NCBI RefSeq assembly: GCF_016632335.1
Contig: NZ_JAEPBG010000002.1
Span: 248,001-312,000, forward strand
Direction of reading: 5' to 3'
DNA length: 64,000 nt
Source of the DNA: Noviherbaspirillum pedocola
Lineage (GTDB): Bacteria; Pseudomonadota; Gammaproteobacteria; Burkholderiales; Burkholderiaceae_D
Notes under the pieces: generated by a model
What the model was told of the DNA's origin: nothing
Database searches by the model: none
What the model saw: only the letters and a program-made list of their open reading frames with translations
Shown here: positions 36,614 through 46,694 of the stretch, piece after piece
Layout of the letters: every line of letters begins with the position of its first letter
Numbering within the stretch: the stretch's first letter is position 1
Program-made: the position numbers and the translations under genes

Positions 36614-37621
36614 ATGCGGCGAACACTGGGTCTGTTTAAATACATCCTTCTTTTCTCCAGTTTCATCGCCTTCAGCGCCCATGCCGAGAGTCCCGTGCGT
36701 TCCGCCGACACGCGGGACGCTCAATCCTGGCTGCGCAAGATGCAGGCGGCTGCGCAAAAGCTGAGTTATTCCGGCACGTTCATTTACCAGCAGGGCAACG
36801 ACATGCGCACCTCGCGGATCACGCATGTCGCCGACGAGACCGGCGAACTCGAACGGCTGGAGCTTTTGGACGGCAAGCCAAAGGAATACTTCCGCAGCAA
36901 CGACGAGATCGTCTGCTACCTTCCCGAGTCAAAAACCGTGCTGGTGGAAAAGCGTATTACTCAGGATGTCTTTCCGGCCATTCTCGGCACCGGTGCGGAT
37001 CGGCTCGTGGATCATTACACCATTCGCGATGGCAGCCCCGCGCGGATCGCGGGCTTTGAGGCGCAATCGATCCTGCTCGAACCCGAAGACGACTTGCGCT
37101 ACGGTTACCGGCTCTGGGCAGAAAAGAACTCGGGCCTGTTACTGCGTGCCCAAACTGTGGACGAAAACGGCGCTGTCGTTGAGCAGATCTCGTTTACGCA
37201 GTTATCGATAGGCAATGTCGACAGAAAGCAGGTCAAGCCGGGTTTCGGCAGCACGCGCGATTGGCGTATCGAGAAAGCCGTCATGAGCCCAGCCGATTTA
37301 TCGGGGTGGTCCGTGGCGCGCATGCCGCCGGGATTTCGCCGGATAAGAGAGGTCCGCCGAGCCGTTTCCGACACGGCCCCAGCGAACAGTGTTTCGGCGC
37401 AACGAGAAATTTCGCAGATTGTGTACTCTGATGGCCTTGCGGCTATTTCCATCTTTATCGAGCCAGGCTCGCAAAGCCGTACTGAAGGATGGATCAAGCA
37501 AGGCGCGATGAACATCATCGGCAAGCGTTACGGCAACTTTTGGCTTACCATTGTTGGCGAAGTGCCATCAAGTGCAATCCGCCGGGTTGCAGACTCCATT
37601 GAATACAAATCGAGCAAATAA
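36614..37621 (+). CDS. rseB: Sigma-E regulatory protein RseB (MucB)
   Basis: 335 aa, periplasmic, with a signal peptide ending near HAES. It binds RseA and protects it from the site-1 protease until lipopolysaccharide or misfolded proteins displace it. The N-terminal lipoprotein-like domain contains AQKLSYSGTFIYQQG, and the C-terminal small domain follows from about 220. It starts 5 nt after rseA. No rseC is present. Confidence 0.92.
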   Translation: MRRTLGLFKYILLFSSFIAFSAHAESPVRSADTRDAQSWLRKMQAAAQKLSYSGTFIYQQGNDMRTSRITHVADETGELERLELLDGKPKEYFRSNDEIVCYLPESKTVLVEKRITQDVFPAILGTGADRLVDHYTIRDGSPARIAGFEAQSILLEPEDDLRYGYRLWAEKNSGLLLRAQTVDENGAVVEQISFTQLSIGNVDRKQVKPGFGSTRDWRIEKAVMSPADLSGWSVARMPPGFRRIREVRRAVSDTAPANSVSAQREISQIVYSDGLAAISIFIEPGSQSRTEGWIKQGAMNIIGKRYGNFWLTIVGEVPSSAIRRVADSIEYKSSK

Positions 37622-37625
37622 GCAC

Positions 37626-39110
37626 ATGAAAACTGGGTATTACGCGAAAAGTTTGCTTTCCGTTTGTCTCTTGGGCGCCGCTGGCGCCTTTTTCACTCCT
37701 TTCAGCGCCGCGCAGGCGCAACCGACGCAGACCGCAATGGCGGGTTTGCCGGATTTTGCCGACCTTGTGGATCGTGTCGGTCCGGCGGTCGTGAACATTC
37801 GCACCACCGAAAGGGCGCGCGCCAATGCCGGTGGACCGAATGGCATGAACGATCCGGAAATGGAAGAGTTTTTTCGGCGCTTCTTTGGCGTGCCGATGCC
37901 CCGGCAACAGCCGCAGCCTGATGCGCCGCGCGGCCGTAGGCAGGCCCCGCAGCAGCAGGAGGAAGAAGTCCCGCGCGGGGTGGGATCAGGCTTCATTATT
38001 TCGAATGATGGCTACATCATGACCAATGCTCACGTGGTCGAAGGCGCCGATGAAGTCTACGTAACGCTTACCGACAAGCGTGAATTCAAGGCCAAGATCA
38101 TTGGCTCGGACAAGCGCTCGGACGTGGCGCTGGTCAGAATTGAAGGCGCCAATCTGCCAAAGATCAATATTGGCGACTCCAACAAGATCCGCGCTGGCGA
38201 ATGGGTGATCGCGATCGGATCCCCATTCGGTTTGGAAAACACCGTCACTGCCGGCATCGTCTCGGCGAAGGCCCGCGATACTGGCGACTACCTGCCACTG
38301 ATCCAGACTGACGTCGCCGTCAATCCCGGCAATTCCGGCGGGCCGCTGATCAACATGCGCGGTGAAGTCATAGGTATCAATTCCCAGATCTACAGCCGTT
38401 CCGGCGGTTACATGGGCATTTCCTTCGCTGTGCCGATCGACGAAGCGATGCGGGTTTCCGACCAGCTGCGCACCACCGGCCACGTCACCCGCGGTCGCAT
38501 CGGCGTGCAGATCGGTGAAGTCACCAAGGATGTTGCCGATTCGCTTGGTCTTGCCAAGGCACAGGGAGCGCTGGTGCAGCGTGTGGAACAAGGTGGTCCG
38601 GCGGACAAGGGCGGCGTGGAACCTGGCGACATCATCCTGAAGTTCAATGGCACGCCCATCGAACGTTCGAACGACTTGCCCCGCATGGTTGGCAATACCA
38701 AGCCGGGCACGAAGGCGAATATCACGGTCTGGCGCAAGGGTGCGAGCCGCGACCTCGCGCTGTCGATTGCCGCCATGGAGTCCGACAAGGTTGCCAAGCA
38801 GCAGAACCCCACGCCGAAGCCGCAGCAGGCCGTCAATGCGCTTGGCTTGGCCGTAGGCGATCTGTCCGATGTGCAGAAGCGGGAATTGCGTGTGGATGGC
38901 GGCGTGGTAGTCGAGACTGCTGAAGGTGCCGCCGCGCGTGCCGGCCTGCGTCCCGGTGATGTGATTCTGCGCATCAACAATGCGGATATCAAGGACAGCA
39001 AGGTATTCAATGCCGTAGTCGCCAAGCTTGAGACGAAAAAAACCGTGCTTGCCTTGGTGCGCCGTGGCGATACCTCGCAATTCGTCACGATCAAGCCGAA
39101 CGGTCAGTAG
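37626..39110 (+). CDS. mucD: Do family periplasmic serine protease (DegP/MucD)
   Basis: 494 aa. A signal peptide (to about residue 30) is followed by a trypsin-like domain with catalytic His in TNAHVVEGA, Asp in KRSDVALVRI and Ser in NPGNSGGPL, then two PDZ domains (about 280-375 and 395-490). It degrades or refolds damaged envelope proteins and is a typical member of the sigma-E regulon. The start at 37626 is the ATG directly before the signal peptide. Confidence 0.95.
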   Translation: MKTGYYAKSLLSVCLLGAAGAFFTPFSAAQAQPTQTAMAGLPDFADLVDRVGPAVVNIRTTERARANAGGPNGMNDPEMEEFFRRFFGVPMPRQQPQPDAPRGRRQAPQQQEEEVPRGVGSGFIISNDGYIMTNAHVVEGADEVYVTLTDKREFKAKIIGSDKRSDVALVRIEGANLPKINIGDSNKIRAGEWVIAIGSPFGLENTVTAGIVSAKARDTGDYLPLIQTDVAVNPGNSGGPLINMRGEVIGINSQIYSRSGGYMGISFAVPIDEAMRVSDQLRTTGHVTRGRIGVQIGEVTKDVADSLGLAKAQGALVQRVEQGGPADKGGVEPGDIILKFNGTPIERSNDLPRMVGNTKPGTKANITVWRKGASRDLALSIAAMESDKVAKQQNPTPKPQQAVNALGLAVGDLSDVQKRELRVDGGVVVETAEGAAARAGLRPGDVILRINNADIKDSKVFNAVVAKLETKKTVLALVRRGDTSQFVTIKPNGQ

Positions 39111-39125
39111 GGCTGCGCAAGTCCG

Positions 39126-39446
39126 ATGCACTCTGGCGCCGGCCGTGATCACGCGGTCGGCGCAACTTCCCAAACCTTCTTCAACAACCGCGTGACGCGC
39201 TTTCTGCTTTATTCCCGTTCCTGGTGCCATTTGTGCGAAGACATGCTGGCGGCCCTGATGCCCTATGCAAAGGAAGCGCAAGTCGACATCGAGGTCGTGG
39301 ATATCGATGCCGATGAAACGCTGGTTGCGCAGTATGACGAACTGGTCCCGGTGCTATTCGGTGTGCGGGACGGCGAACCGCCACGCCAGCTTTGCCATTA
39401 CTTTCTCAATCCTGGCGCGGTAAGCGCTTTCCTCGCGCCTGGCTGA
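39126..39446 (+). CDS. Glutaredoxin-like thiol protein
   Basis: 106 aa. A short thioredoxin-fold domain with the redox pair C-x-x-C in SRSWCHLCEDML, the cis-Pro in ELVPVLFG, and a compact C-terminus, as in the DUF836 glutaredoxin family. The substrate is unknown. It begins 15 nt after mucD and is likely cotranscribed. The start is uncertain: ATG 39126 or GTG 39192, which would begin right at the domain; neither has a good ribosome site. Confidence 0.8.
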   Translation: MHSGAGRDHAVGATSQTFFNNRVTRFLLYSRSWCHLCEDMLAALMPYAKEAQVDIEVVDIDADETLVAQYDELVPVLFGVRDGEPPRQLCHYFLNPGAVSAFLAPG

Positions 39447-39491
39447 AGCAGGGCGCGGGAAGTTTGCGCATCGGCGCCTGTGGAAATCCGG

Positions 39492-39497
39492 TAAAAT
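39492..39497 (+). promoter_or_regulatory. Probable -10 element for the lepA leader transcript
   Basis: TAAAAT with GC-rich sequence downstream, 244 nt before the lepA start. No convincing -35 box is visible at normal spacing, so this is tentative. The same hexamer is found ahead of acpP. Confidence 0.4.
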
Positions 39498-39499
39498 GC

Positions 39500-39723
39500 G
39501 GCGGCTGCAGACCAGCGTAACAAGAACCTTGTTCAAGCAGGAGCCCGCCCGAGCCACCGTTTTTGATAGTCGAGGTCGGCGTCGCCAGTCTGAAAACGGC
39601 TTGCCGTGTGTCCTCCTCGCGCCTTGCCCGCGCAGATCATGAGCACCAGTCCAGGGTCGCCCGTGCCGGGATTGGCCCCGAGGCGCTCGCCTGGGGAACA
39701 TCCCGGTCCGAAGCGCCTTTTTT
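39500..39723 (+). promoter_or_regulatory. Structured lepA leader with competing terminator and anti-terminator
   Basis: About 220 nt without a clear gene. It starts with a 6-bp hairpin (39519-39524 with 39528-39533). Near its end two alternative folds share the same bases. The terminator pairs 39681-39687 with 39712-39718, with an inner 4-bp hairpin 694-697/701-704, and runs into six T at 39718-39723. The anti-terminator pairs 39666-39671 with 39701-39706, 39676-39679 with 39693-39696, and 39681-39684 with 39689-39692. Both need 39681-39684, so they exclude each other. This is the layout of a transcription attenuator, but the signal sensed is unknown. Confidence 0.55.
39681..39723 (+). terminator. 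Intrinsic terminator 18 nt before lepA
   Basis: A 7-bp outer stem (39681-39687 with 39712-39718) encloses a small inner hairpin and ends in six T. It could end the rpoE-mucD-glutaredoxin transcript. Only 18 nt separate it from the lepA ATG, so any lepA mRNA started upstream must read through it. Confidence 0.7.
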
Positions 39724-39741
39724 GTCATTGCCCCCGATTCA

Positions 39742-41535
39742 ATGAATAACATTCGTAACTTCTCGATCATCGCCCATATCGATCACGGTAAATCGACGCT
39801 GGCCGATCGCATCATTCAGCTGTGCGGCGGATTGTCCGACCGCGAAATGGAGGCGCAAGTTCTCGACTCCATGGACCTGGAGCGCGAACGCGGCATCACG
39901 ATCAAGGCGCAAACCGCTGCACTGAGCTACAAGGCACGTGACGGCGAGGTCTACAACCTGAACCTGATCGATACGCCGGGCCATGTCGACTTCAGTTACG
40001 AAGTGAGCCGTTCGCTTTCCGCCTGTGAGGGCGCGTTGCTGGTCGTGGATGCCTCCCAGGGTGTTGAAGCGCAAACCGTAGCCAACTGCTACACCGCGCT
40101 CGATCTTGGCGTCGAAGTCCTGCCAGTCTTGAACAAGATCGATCTGCCTTCGGCCGACCCGGACAATGCAAAGGGAGAAATCGAAGAAGTCATCGGCATC
40201 GATGCGGGCGATGCAGTGCTGTGCTCGGCGAAAAGCGGTTTGGGCGTGGAGGATGTGCTGGAGGCGCTGATCGCCAAGGTGCCGCCGCCGCAGGGCGATC
40301 CGGATGGCCCGCTGCAGGCATTGATCGTCGATTCCTGGTTCGATAATTACGTTGGCGTCGTGATGCTGGTCCGGGTGATGAATGGCACCCTGCGGCCCAA
40401 GGACAAGATCCTGCTGATGGCGACCGGCGCGCAGCATCCTGTGGAAAGCGTCGGCGTGTTCACGCCGAAATCCGTTGCCCGCGAAAGTCTTTCCGCCGGA
40501 CAGGTAGGCTTTATCATCGCCGGCATCAAGGAACTGAAGGCGGCCAAGGTCGGCGACACCGTCACCCTGGCCGGCAAGCCGGCGCCGGAACCGCTGCCGG
40601 GATTCAAGGAAGTGCAGCCCCAGGTGTTCGCTGGCCTGTTCCCGGTGGAGGCAAACCAGTACGACGCACTGCGCGACTCGCTGGAAAAGCTGAAACTCAA
40701 CGATGCCGCGCTGCAATACGAGCCGGAAGTGTCGCAGGCGCTGGGATTCGGTTTTCGCTGCGGCTTCCTCGGCCTTCTGCACATGGAAATCGTGCAGGAG
40801 CGCCTGGAGCGCGAATTCGACATGGACCTGATCACGACGGCGCCGACCGTGGTGTATGAAGTCCAGCTGCGTGATGGCACCGTCATCATGGTCGACAACC
40901 CGTCGAAGATGCCGGAGCCTTCGAAAATCGAGGAAATCCGCGAGCCCATCGTCACCGTCAATCTGTACATGCCGCAGGAATACGTCGGTTCGGTCATCAC
41001 GCTTTGCACCCAGAAGCGCGGCGTGCAAACCAATATGACCTACCACGGCAAACAGGTACAGCTGACGTATGAAATGCCGATGGCCGAGATCGTTCTGGAC
41101 TTCTTTGACCGCCTGAAATCCACCTCGCGCGGCTATGCGTCGATGGACTATGAATTCAAGGAATACCGTGCGGCCGACGTGGTGAAAGTCGACATGCTGA
41201 TCAATAGCGAGAAAGTCGATGCGCTGGCGATCATCGTGCACCGCTCAAATAGCCAGTACCGCGGCAGGGCGGTCGCGGCAAAAATGCGCGAAATCATCCC
41301 GCGTCAGATGTTCGATGTGGCGATTCAGGCGGCGATCGGCTCGAACATCATTTCCCGGGAGAACGTGAAGGCGCTGCGCAAGAATGTGCTGGCAAAATGT
41401 TATGGCGGTGACATCAGCCGCAAACGCAAACTGCTCGAAAAGCAGAAGGCGGGCAAGAAGCGGATGAAGCAGGTTGGCTCGGTGGAGATACCGCAGGAAG
41501 CGTTTCTGGCGATCTTACAAGTGGAAGAAAAATGA
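39742..41535 (+). CDS. lepA: Elongation factor 4 (LepA)
   Basis: 597 aa. A ribosomal GTPase that back-translocates or assists initiation under stress. It starts [20 protein letters not shown] with the P-loop, then DTPGHVDF and NKIDLPSAD. The EF-G-like domains and the LepA-specific C-terminal domain (from about 490, with [18 protein letters not shown]) are complete. No ribosome site is visible in the 18 nt after the upstream terminator. It heads the lepA-lepB-rnc-era operon and overlaps lepB by 4 nt. Confidence 0.97.
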   Translation: MNNIRNFSIIAHIDHGKSTLADRIIQLCGGLSDREMEAQVLDSMDLERERGITIKAQTAALSYKARDGEVYNLNLIDTPGHVDFSYEVSRSLSACEGALLVVDASQGVEAQTVANCYTALDLGVEVLPVLNKIDLPSADPDNAKGEIEEVIGIDAGDAVLCSAKSGLGVEDVLEALIAKVPPPQGDPDGPLQALIVDSWFDNYVGVVMLVRVMNGTLRPKDKILLMATGAQHPVESVGVFTPKSVARESLSAGQVGFIIAGIKELKAAKVGDTVTLAGKPAPEPLPGFKEVQPQVFAGLFPVEANQYDALRDSLEKLKLNDAALQYEPEVSQALGFGFRCGFLGLLHMEIVQERLEREFDMDLITTAPTVVYEVQLRDGTVIMVDNPSKMPEPSKIEEIREPIVTVNLYMPQEYVGSVITLCTQKRGVQTNMTYHGKQVQLTYEMPMAEIVLDFFDRLKSTSRGYASMDYEFKEYRAADVVKVDMLINSEKVDALAIIVHRSNSQYRGRAVAAKMREIIPRQMFDVAIQAAIGSNIISRENVKALRKNVLAKCYGGDISRKRKLLEKQKAGKKRMKQVGSVEIPQEAFLAILQVEEK

Positions 41536-42443
41536 ATCTGCAAGCACTACTGGGGAATTTCGCGCTCATTCTTTTCATACTCACGGTGGCAACCGGCGTC
41601 ATCTGGTGCCTGGATGTGTTCTATTTATCCAAGCAGCGCCGCGCTCGCGCCGATGCGGTCCTGGCCGAATTCGATGCGCGCAATGCCCGTCTTGTCGCCG
41701 AAGGCGTGCCGCAGGATGTGAATGGACGCAGCGCGCTTGCCGCCAAGCTGATGCGTCAGCCTACCTGGGTTGAATATTCGGGCAGCTTTTTCCCTGTCAT
41801 TGCGCTGGTGTTCGTGCTGCGTTCATTTCTGTTCGAGCCGTTCAAGATTCCATCCAGTTCCATGGTGCCGACGCTGCAGATTGGCGACCTGATCCTGGTG
41901 AACAAATTCACCTATGGCATCCGTTTGCCGATCGTGAACAAGAAGATCATCGAAGTGAACAACCCGCAGCGCGGCGATGTCATGGTGTTCAAGTATCCGC
42001 GCGACACCTCACTGGACTATATCAAGCGCGTGGTTGGTGTACCTGGCGACAAAATCGTCTATCGCAACAAGCGTCTGACGATCAACGGCAAGGAACTGAG
42101 CTACCAGCAACTTCCCGACTATCTTGATGAAGAACGCCTGACGTATTCAAAGCAATATCAGGAAATAATCAACGGCGTGACGCACCGTATCCTCAACGAC
42201 GAACGCGCACCGGCCTACGTGCCCAACCCCGATGATTTCCCGCAACGCAACCTCTGCAGCTACAATTCCGAGGGCTTTGCCTGCACGGTGCCGCCCGGAC
42301 ACTACTTCATGATGGGCGACAACCGCGACAATAGTCTCGACAGTCGGTACTGGGGATTTGTCCCGGACGAATACATCGTCGGCAAGGCATTCTTTGTGTG
42401 GATGAATCTCGGCAACCTGAAGCGCATCGGCAGCTTTCAGTGA
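41532..42443 (+). CDS. lepB: Signal peptidase I
   Basis: 303 aa. It has two membrane helices (about 8-30 and 84-100) and a periplasmic catalytic domain that removes signal peptides. Catalytic Ser110 is in [11 protein letters not shown] and Lys165 in [24 protein letters not shown] is the late conserved box. The start overlaps the lepA stop (ATGA). Confidence 0.96.
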   Translation: MNLQALLGNFALILFILTVATGVIWCLDVFYLSKQRRARADAVLAEFDARNARLVAEGVPQDVNGRSALAAKLMRQPTWVEYSGSFFPVIALVFVLRSFLFEPFKIPSSSMVPTLQIGDLILVNKFTYGIRLPIVNKKIIEVNNPQRGDVMVFKYPRDTSLDYIKRVVGVPGDKIVYRNKRLTINGKELSYQQLPDYLDEERLTYSKQYQEIINGVTHRILNDERAPAYVPNPDDFPQRNLCSYNSEGFACTVPPGHYFMMGDNRDNSLDSRYWGFVPDEYIVGKAFFVWMNLGNLKRIGSFQ

Positions 42444-42466
42444 TGCCAGGCTCAGGGAGCGATTTC

Positions 42467-42853
42467 ATGAATTTGCGGTCAAAGCAAAAGCAATTCGGAT
42501 TGAGCCTGACCGGTTTGATCTTTGTCCTGGCGGTGGTTGGACTCATCGCGGTACTGGCAATACGGGTGGTGCCGACCGTCACCGAGTACATGGCGGTCAA
42601 GAAGGCGATCGTCGCTGCACGTAACGCTGGATCGACACCGCAGGAAATTCGTGCGGCTTTCGACAAGCAGGCCGAGGTTGGCTATATTCAATCGGTGAGT
42701 GGCAAGGATCTGGAAATCACACGGAATGGCGACGTCACCAATGTGAGCTTTTCCTATCAAAAGGTGATTCCGCTGATGGGGCCGGCAAGCCTGGTGCTCG
42801 ATTACGACGGCTCGACCGACAACACCAAACCGAGCAAGGCCAAAGCGCAGTAA
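42467..42853 (+). CDS. DUF4845 family membrane protein
   Basis: 128 aa. An N-terminal pilin-like segment with a single membrane helix ([20 protein letters not shown], about 8-32) precedes a small exported domain. The family has no established function and regularly sits between lepB and rnc. The ATG at 42467 is chosen because AGGGAG lies 8 nt upstream; two earlier in-frame ATGs would overlap lepB. Confidence 0.85.
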   Translation: MNLRSKQKQFGLSLTGLIFVLAVVGLIAVLAIRVVPTVTEYMAVKKAIVAARNAGSTPQEIRAAFDKQAEVGYIQSVSGKDLEITRNGDVTNVSFSYQKVIPLMGPASLVLDYDGSTDNTKPSKAKAQ

Positions 42854-42872
42854 GCGCCGGACAACGCAAATT

Positions 42873-43787
42873 ATGGATTTGACATTACTGCAAAACCGAC
42901 TGGGCTATACCTTCCGCGATGTCGCGCTGCTGCAGCAGGCGCTTACCCATCGCAGCCATAGCGGTTTGCATAATGAGCGCCTGGAATTTCTCGGCGATTC
43001 AATCCTGAATTGCGTCGTGGCTTCGATTCTGTTCGATCGTTATAGCCGCATCGACGAGGGCGATCTGTCGCGCTTGCGGGCGAACCTGGTCAAGCAACAA
43101 TCGCTGTATGAAATTGCGCAGCGCCTCGAGCTGTCGCATTTTCTGCGGCTGGGCGAAGGTGAATTGAAGTCCGGCGGATTTCGTCGCCCTTCCATCCTGG
43201 CCGACACGCTCGAGGCACTGTTTGGCGCTATTTTCCTGGACGGCAGTTTCGAAGCGGCGCGCAAGGTCATCCGCTCGCTCTACATCCCGGTGCTGGACAA
43301 CGTCGATCCGAAAACACTCGGCAAGGATGCGAAAACTCTGCTGCAGGAATTCCTGCAGGGCAAGAAAATAGCATTGCCGCAGTACAACGTCGTGGCAACG
43401 CACGGCGCGGCGCATAACCAGGAATTCGAGGTGGAATGCCTAGTGCCGAAACTCGATATCCAGGTATTCGGCACCGGCGGCAGCCGGCGAGCAGGCGAGC
43501 AGGCTGCCGCAAAGCTTGCGCTGGAAGCGGTGCAGAAAGTCTTGCAGAAGACGCCAACGCCGCCGCGCAAGAGCAAGCCGCGCAATTCTCAGCTGAAGTT
43601 GGCCGGCATTGCCACGATACAGGCTGACTTGCCGATCGACGAGCCGCCACAAGTCCCGCCTGCTTCCGCCCAAGTCCGTCACGAGCCGGAGAGTCCACCG
43701 GCGGCGCCGGCACAGGCTTCTTTCGATATCGAGCCGAAGGCCGACAACCTTCCGCACAAAGTCGCACCCCACAGCAAAAGCGCATGA
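42873..43787 (+). CDS. rnc: Ribonuclease III
   Basis: 304 aa. It cleaves double-stranded RNA in rRNA processing and regulation. The signature [12 protein letters not shown] sits at 35-46, with the catalytic Glu in [13 protein letters not shown], and the double-stranded RNA binding domain covers about 155-225. A Pro/Ala/Lys-rich tail of about 75 residues (from [10 protein letters not shown] on) extends beyond the roughly 225 residues of the E. coli enzyme and is probably disordered. It overlaps era by 4 nt. Confidence 0.96.
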   Translation: MDLTLLQNRLGYTFRDVALLQQALTHRSHSGLHNERLEFLGDSILNCVVASILFDRYSRIDEGDLSRLRANLVKQQSLYEIAQRLELSHFLRLGEGELKSGGFRRPSILADTLEALFGAIFLDGSFEAARKVIRSLYIPVLDNVDPKTLGKDAKTLLQEFLQGKKIALPQYNVVATHGAAHNQEFEVECLVPKLDIQVFGTGGSRRAGEQAAAKLALEAVQKVLQKTPTPPRKSKPRNSQLKLAGIATIQADLPIDEPPQVPPASAQVRHEPESPPAAPAQASFDIEPKADNLPHKVAPHSKSA

Positions 43788-44686
43788 CAGCAGACCAATC
43801 CGAGCCCGGCTTTCGCTGCGGCTATATCGCCATCGTCGGTCGTCCGAACGTCGGCAAATCGACCCTGATGAACGTGATGATCGGCGCCAAGGTCAGCATC
43901 ACCTCGCGCAAGGCGCAGACGACCCGGCACCGCATCACCGGCATACAGACATCCGAGCATGCGCAGTTCATCTATGTCGATACGCCCGGATTCCAGACCC
44001 GGCACAACAATCCGCTGAACCGGAACCTGAACCGCACCGTCACCGATACCCTGACTGCTTCCGACGTGATCCTGTTCGTCGTCGAAGCCGGCACCTTCGG
44101 CCCGGCCGACCAGCAGGTGCTGGACCTGATCCCGAAGGAAGTGCCCTGCATCCTGGTCCTCAACAAGGCTGACCGCGCAAAGGACAAGAAGACGCTGATG
44201 CCCTTTGCGCAGGAAGTGGCCGCTCGCTATCCGTTTGCCGCCATCGTGCCTGTGTCGGCCAAGCAACGGTTTCAGATGCAGGAGTTGCAGGACGAGATCG
44301 AAAAGCGGCTGCCCGAAAATGCGCCGATCTTCGATGCCGATGACATTACCGACCGCAGCGAAAAATTCCTCGCGGCGGAAATCGTTCGGGAGAAGGTCTT
44401 CCGTTTCGTCGGCGAAGAATTGCCGTACACCAGCACCGTGCTGATCGAGAAGTTTGAGCAGGAAGGCAATCTGCGTCGGGTATTCGCGGCGATCCTGGTC
44501 GAGCGCGACAGCCACAAGGCGATGCTGATCGGCCAGAAGGGCGCACGGTTGAAGGAAATCTCCACGCAGGCCCGGCTGGACATGGAAAAGCTGTTTGGCG
44601 GGCCGGTGTATCTCGAGATCTGGGTCAAGGTGAAATCCGGTTGGGCCGACAACGAAGCCAGGCTGCGCGCCTACGGCTACGAGTGA
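43784..44686 (+). CDS. era: GTPase Era
   Basis: 300 aa. Required for 16S rRNA maturation and 30S assembly. It has GRPNVGKST (G1), DTPGFQT (G3) and LNKADR (G4), then a C-terminal KH domain with [12 protein letters not shown] that binds the 16S 3' end. It overlaps rnc (ATGA) and is followed after 6 nt by recO. Confidence 0.97.
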   Translation: MTADQSEPGFRCGYIAIVGRPNVGKSTLMNVMIGAKVSITSRKAQTTRHRITGIQTSEHAQFIYVDTPGFQTRHNNPLNRNLNRTVTDTLTASDVILFVVEAGTFGPADQQVLDLIPKEVPCILVLNKADRAKDKKTLMPFAQEVAARYPFAAIVPVSAKQRFQMQELQDEIEKRLPENAPIFDADDITDRSEKFLAAEIVREKVFRFVGEELPYTSTVLIEKFEQEGNLRRVFAAILVERDSHKAMLIGQKGARLKEISTQARLDMEKLFGGPVYLEIWVKVKSGWADNEARLRAYGYE

Positions 44687-44692
44687 GGCGCG

Positions 44693-45511
44693 ATGGTGGA
44701 TAGTCCCGGCGAGCTGAGGGGAGCAGCGCTGCCGCAGCAGGCGGCGGAAGGCATGCCGGCCAAGACCGAGCAGGCCGCGATCCGCCGCGCACGCGCGCTC
44801 GAACACCGGGTTTCGGAACAGCCGGCTTTCGTGCTGCACAGTTATCCGTACAAGGAAACCAGCCTCATCGTCGATGTATTCAGCCGCGACCACGGCCGTA
44901 TCGCGCTGGTGGCCAAGGGCGCGAAGCGGCCGCATTCGAAGCTGCGCGGCGTGTTGCAAACCTTCCAGCCGCTGTCAGTGACCTGGAGCGGCAAATCCGA
45001 AGTGCGCACACTGATCGCCGCCGAATGGATAGGCGGGCTGATGCCGCTGGAAAGATCGGCGCTGCTGTGCGGCTTTTATCTGAACGAGCTGGTAATGAAG
45101 ATGCTGGCGCGCGACGATCCGCATCCGGCGCTGTTCGAACGTTACGTCGGAGCCTTGAACGAGCTCGGCCATGACGAGCCGGCGCCTATCGTGCTGCGGC
45201 GCTTCGAACTGGCGCTGCTGCGCGAAACCGGCGTGGCGGGCGACATTTCTCTCGACGCCGGCACCCGGCAGCAGGTCGATCCGGAAGTCTGGTATGTGGT
45301 CGACCCCGAGCGCGGCCCTCGACCCGCGCAGGTCTCGGACACCGCATTGAAGGTGACCGGCAAAACGCTGATCGACATGCAGGCCGGCGACTACACCGAT
45401 CCGGCTACCCAGACCCAGAGCAAGTTCCTGATGCGCTTCCTGCTGGCGCATCATCTCGGCGGCGCGCCGCTGAATACCCGGCAGATACTGCTGGACCTGA
45501 TGCAGTTATAG
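44693..45511 (+). CDS. recO: DNA repair protein RecO
   Basis: 272 aa. It helps load RecA at gaps with RecR/RecF. The N-terminal OB fold contains [24 protein letters not shown] and [16 protein letters not shown]. The helical C-terminal part is present, but no zinc-binding Cys cluster is seen. The first 35 or so residues before the OB fold are an extension; an internal start cannot be excluded. Confidence 0.93.
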   Translation: MVDSPGELRGAALPQQAAEGMPAKTEQAAIRRARALEHRVSEQPAFVLHSYPYKETSLIVDVFSRDHGRIALVAKGAKRPHSKLRGVLQTFQPLSVTWSGKSEVRTLIAAEWIGGLMPLERSALLCGFYLNELVMKMLARDDPHPALFERYVGALNELGHDEPAPIVLRRFELALLRETGVAGDISLDAGTRQQVDPEVWYVVDPERGPRPAQVSDTALKVTGKTLIDMQAGDYTDPATQTQSKFLMRFLLAHHLGGAPLNTRQILLDLMQL

Positions 45512-45537
45512 CCCTTGTCCACCGAAGAACGGATGCC

Positions 45538-46305
45538 ATGAGTTTCCTGCAAGCCAATCCCCAGGTCATCGAACTTGGCGTCAATATCGATCACGTCGCT
45601 ACGCTGCGCAATGCGCGCGGTACGACTTATCCCGACCCGGTCCAGGCAGCGCTGTTGGCCGAGGAGGCCGGCGCCGATGCAATCACGCTGCACCTGCGCG
45701 AGGATCGTCGCCACATCCGCGATGCGGACGTGGAAGCGATACGTCCGCGTCTGACTACCCGGATGAACCTGGAATCGGCGGTCACGCCGGAAATGCTGGA
45801 CTTCGCCTGTCGTATCCGGCCGCAGGATGTGTGCCTGGTGCCGGAACGGCGCGAGGAAGTGACCACTGAGGGCGGGCTGGATGTGCGCCGCTATTTCCCG
45901 GCGGTGCAGGCCGCGGTGCGCCAGCTGCGCGACGCCGGCATACAGGTCAGCCTGTTCATCGATCCGGATGACGAACAGATCGCCGCGGCGGCCGAAGCCG
46001 GCGCGCCGGTCATCGAATTGCACACCGGTCGCTATGCGGATGCCGAAGATGCGGCCCGGCAGGCGGCTGAACTCGAGCGCATTCGCGCCGGCGTGATTGC
46101 GGGCGTGCGCCATGGCCTGAAGGTGAACGCCGGCCACGGATTGCACTACACCAATGTGCAGGCGATCGCCGCGATTCCGGAGATTGCCGAATTGAATATT
46201 GGCCATGCGATCGTCGCGCAAGCCGTGTTCTCCGGCTGGCAAAAGGCGATCCGCGACATGAAAGGCATCATGATCGCGGCCCGCCTGGGCAAGGCGCGGC
46301 CATGA
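45538..46305 (+). CDS. pdxJ: Pyridoxine 5'-phosphate synthase PdxJ
   Basis: 255 aa. It joins deoxyxylulose 5-phosphate and amino-acetone phosphate to form vitamin B6 phosphate. It has the N-terminal [45 protein letters not shown] and late GHGLHYTNV motifs. It overlaps acpS by 4 nt. Confidence 0.97.
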   Translation: MSFLQANPQVIELGVNIDHVATLRNARGTTYPDPVQAALLAEEAGADAITLHLREDRRHIRDADVEAIRPRLTTRMNLESAVTPEMLDFACRIRPQDVCLVPERREEVTTEGGLDVRRYFPAVQAAVRQLRDAGIQVSLFIDPDDEQIAAAAEAGAPVIELHTGRYADAEDAARQAAELERIRAGVIAGVRHGLKVNAGHGLHYTNVQAIAAIPEIAELNIGHAIVAQAVFSGWQKAIRDMKGIMIAARLGKARP

Positions 46306-46694
46306 TCGTCGGCATCGGCACCGACATCATCCGCATCGCGCGTATCGAAGCCGCCTTGCGCCGTCACGGCGACCGCTTTGCGGAAAAGGTGCTCGGCGAA
46401 GAGGAATTGAAGAAATTCCATGCGCGGCGCGCCAAGGTGGAAGCGCGTGGCGTGCGCTTTCTTGCGACCCGCTTCGCCGCCAAGGAAGCCTTTTCCAAGG
46501 CAATCGGCCTGGGCATGCGCATGCCGATGACCTGGCGCGCGGTGCAGACGCTGAACGCGCCGAGCGGCAAGCCGGTGATCGTCACCAGCGGCGCGCTGAA
46601 AGCGCACATGGAGTCCGGTGGCTGGACCGCTCAGGTATCGATTACCGATGAAGACGAATACGCAGTCGCCTTCGTCATCGTGGAGAAAACATGA
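46302..46694 (+). CDS. acpS: Holo-ACP synthase AcpS
   Basis: 130 aa. It transfers phosphopantetheine from CoA to the Ser of AcpP (encoded at 33.2 kb). It has [13 protein letters not shown] at the start, with the magnesium-binding Asp, and [13 protein letters not shown] in the middle. Its ends overlap pdxJ and nagZ. Confidence 0.96.
   Translation: MIVGIGTDIIRIARIEAALRRHGDRFAEKVLGEEELKKFHARRAKVEARGVRFLATRFAAKEAFSKAIGLGMRMPMTWRAVQTLNAPSGKPVIVTSGALKAHMESGGWTAQVSITDEDEYAVAFVIVEKT

Noticed and set aside
39500-39723. Known structural RNA (6S, SRP RNA or RNase P RNA) before lepA
   Set aside because: None of the conserved cores of these RNAs could be found in the stretch, so I keep it only as a leader.
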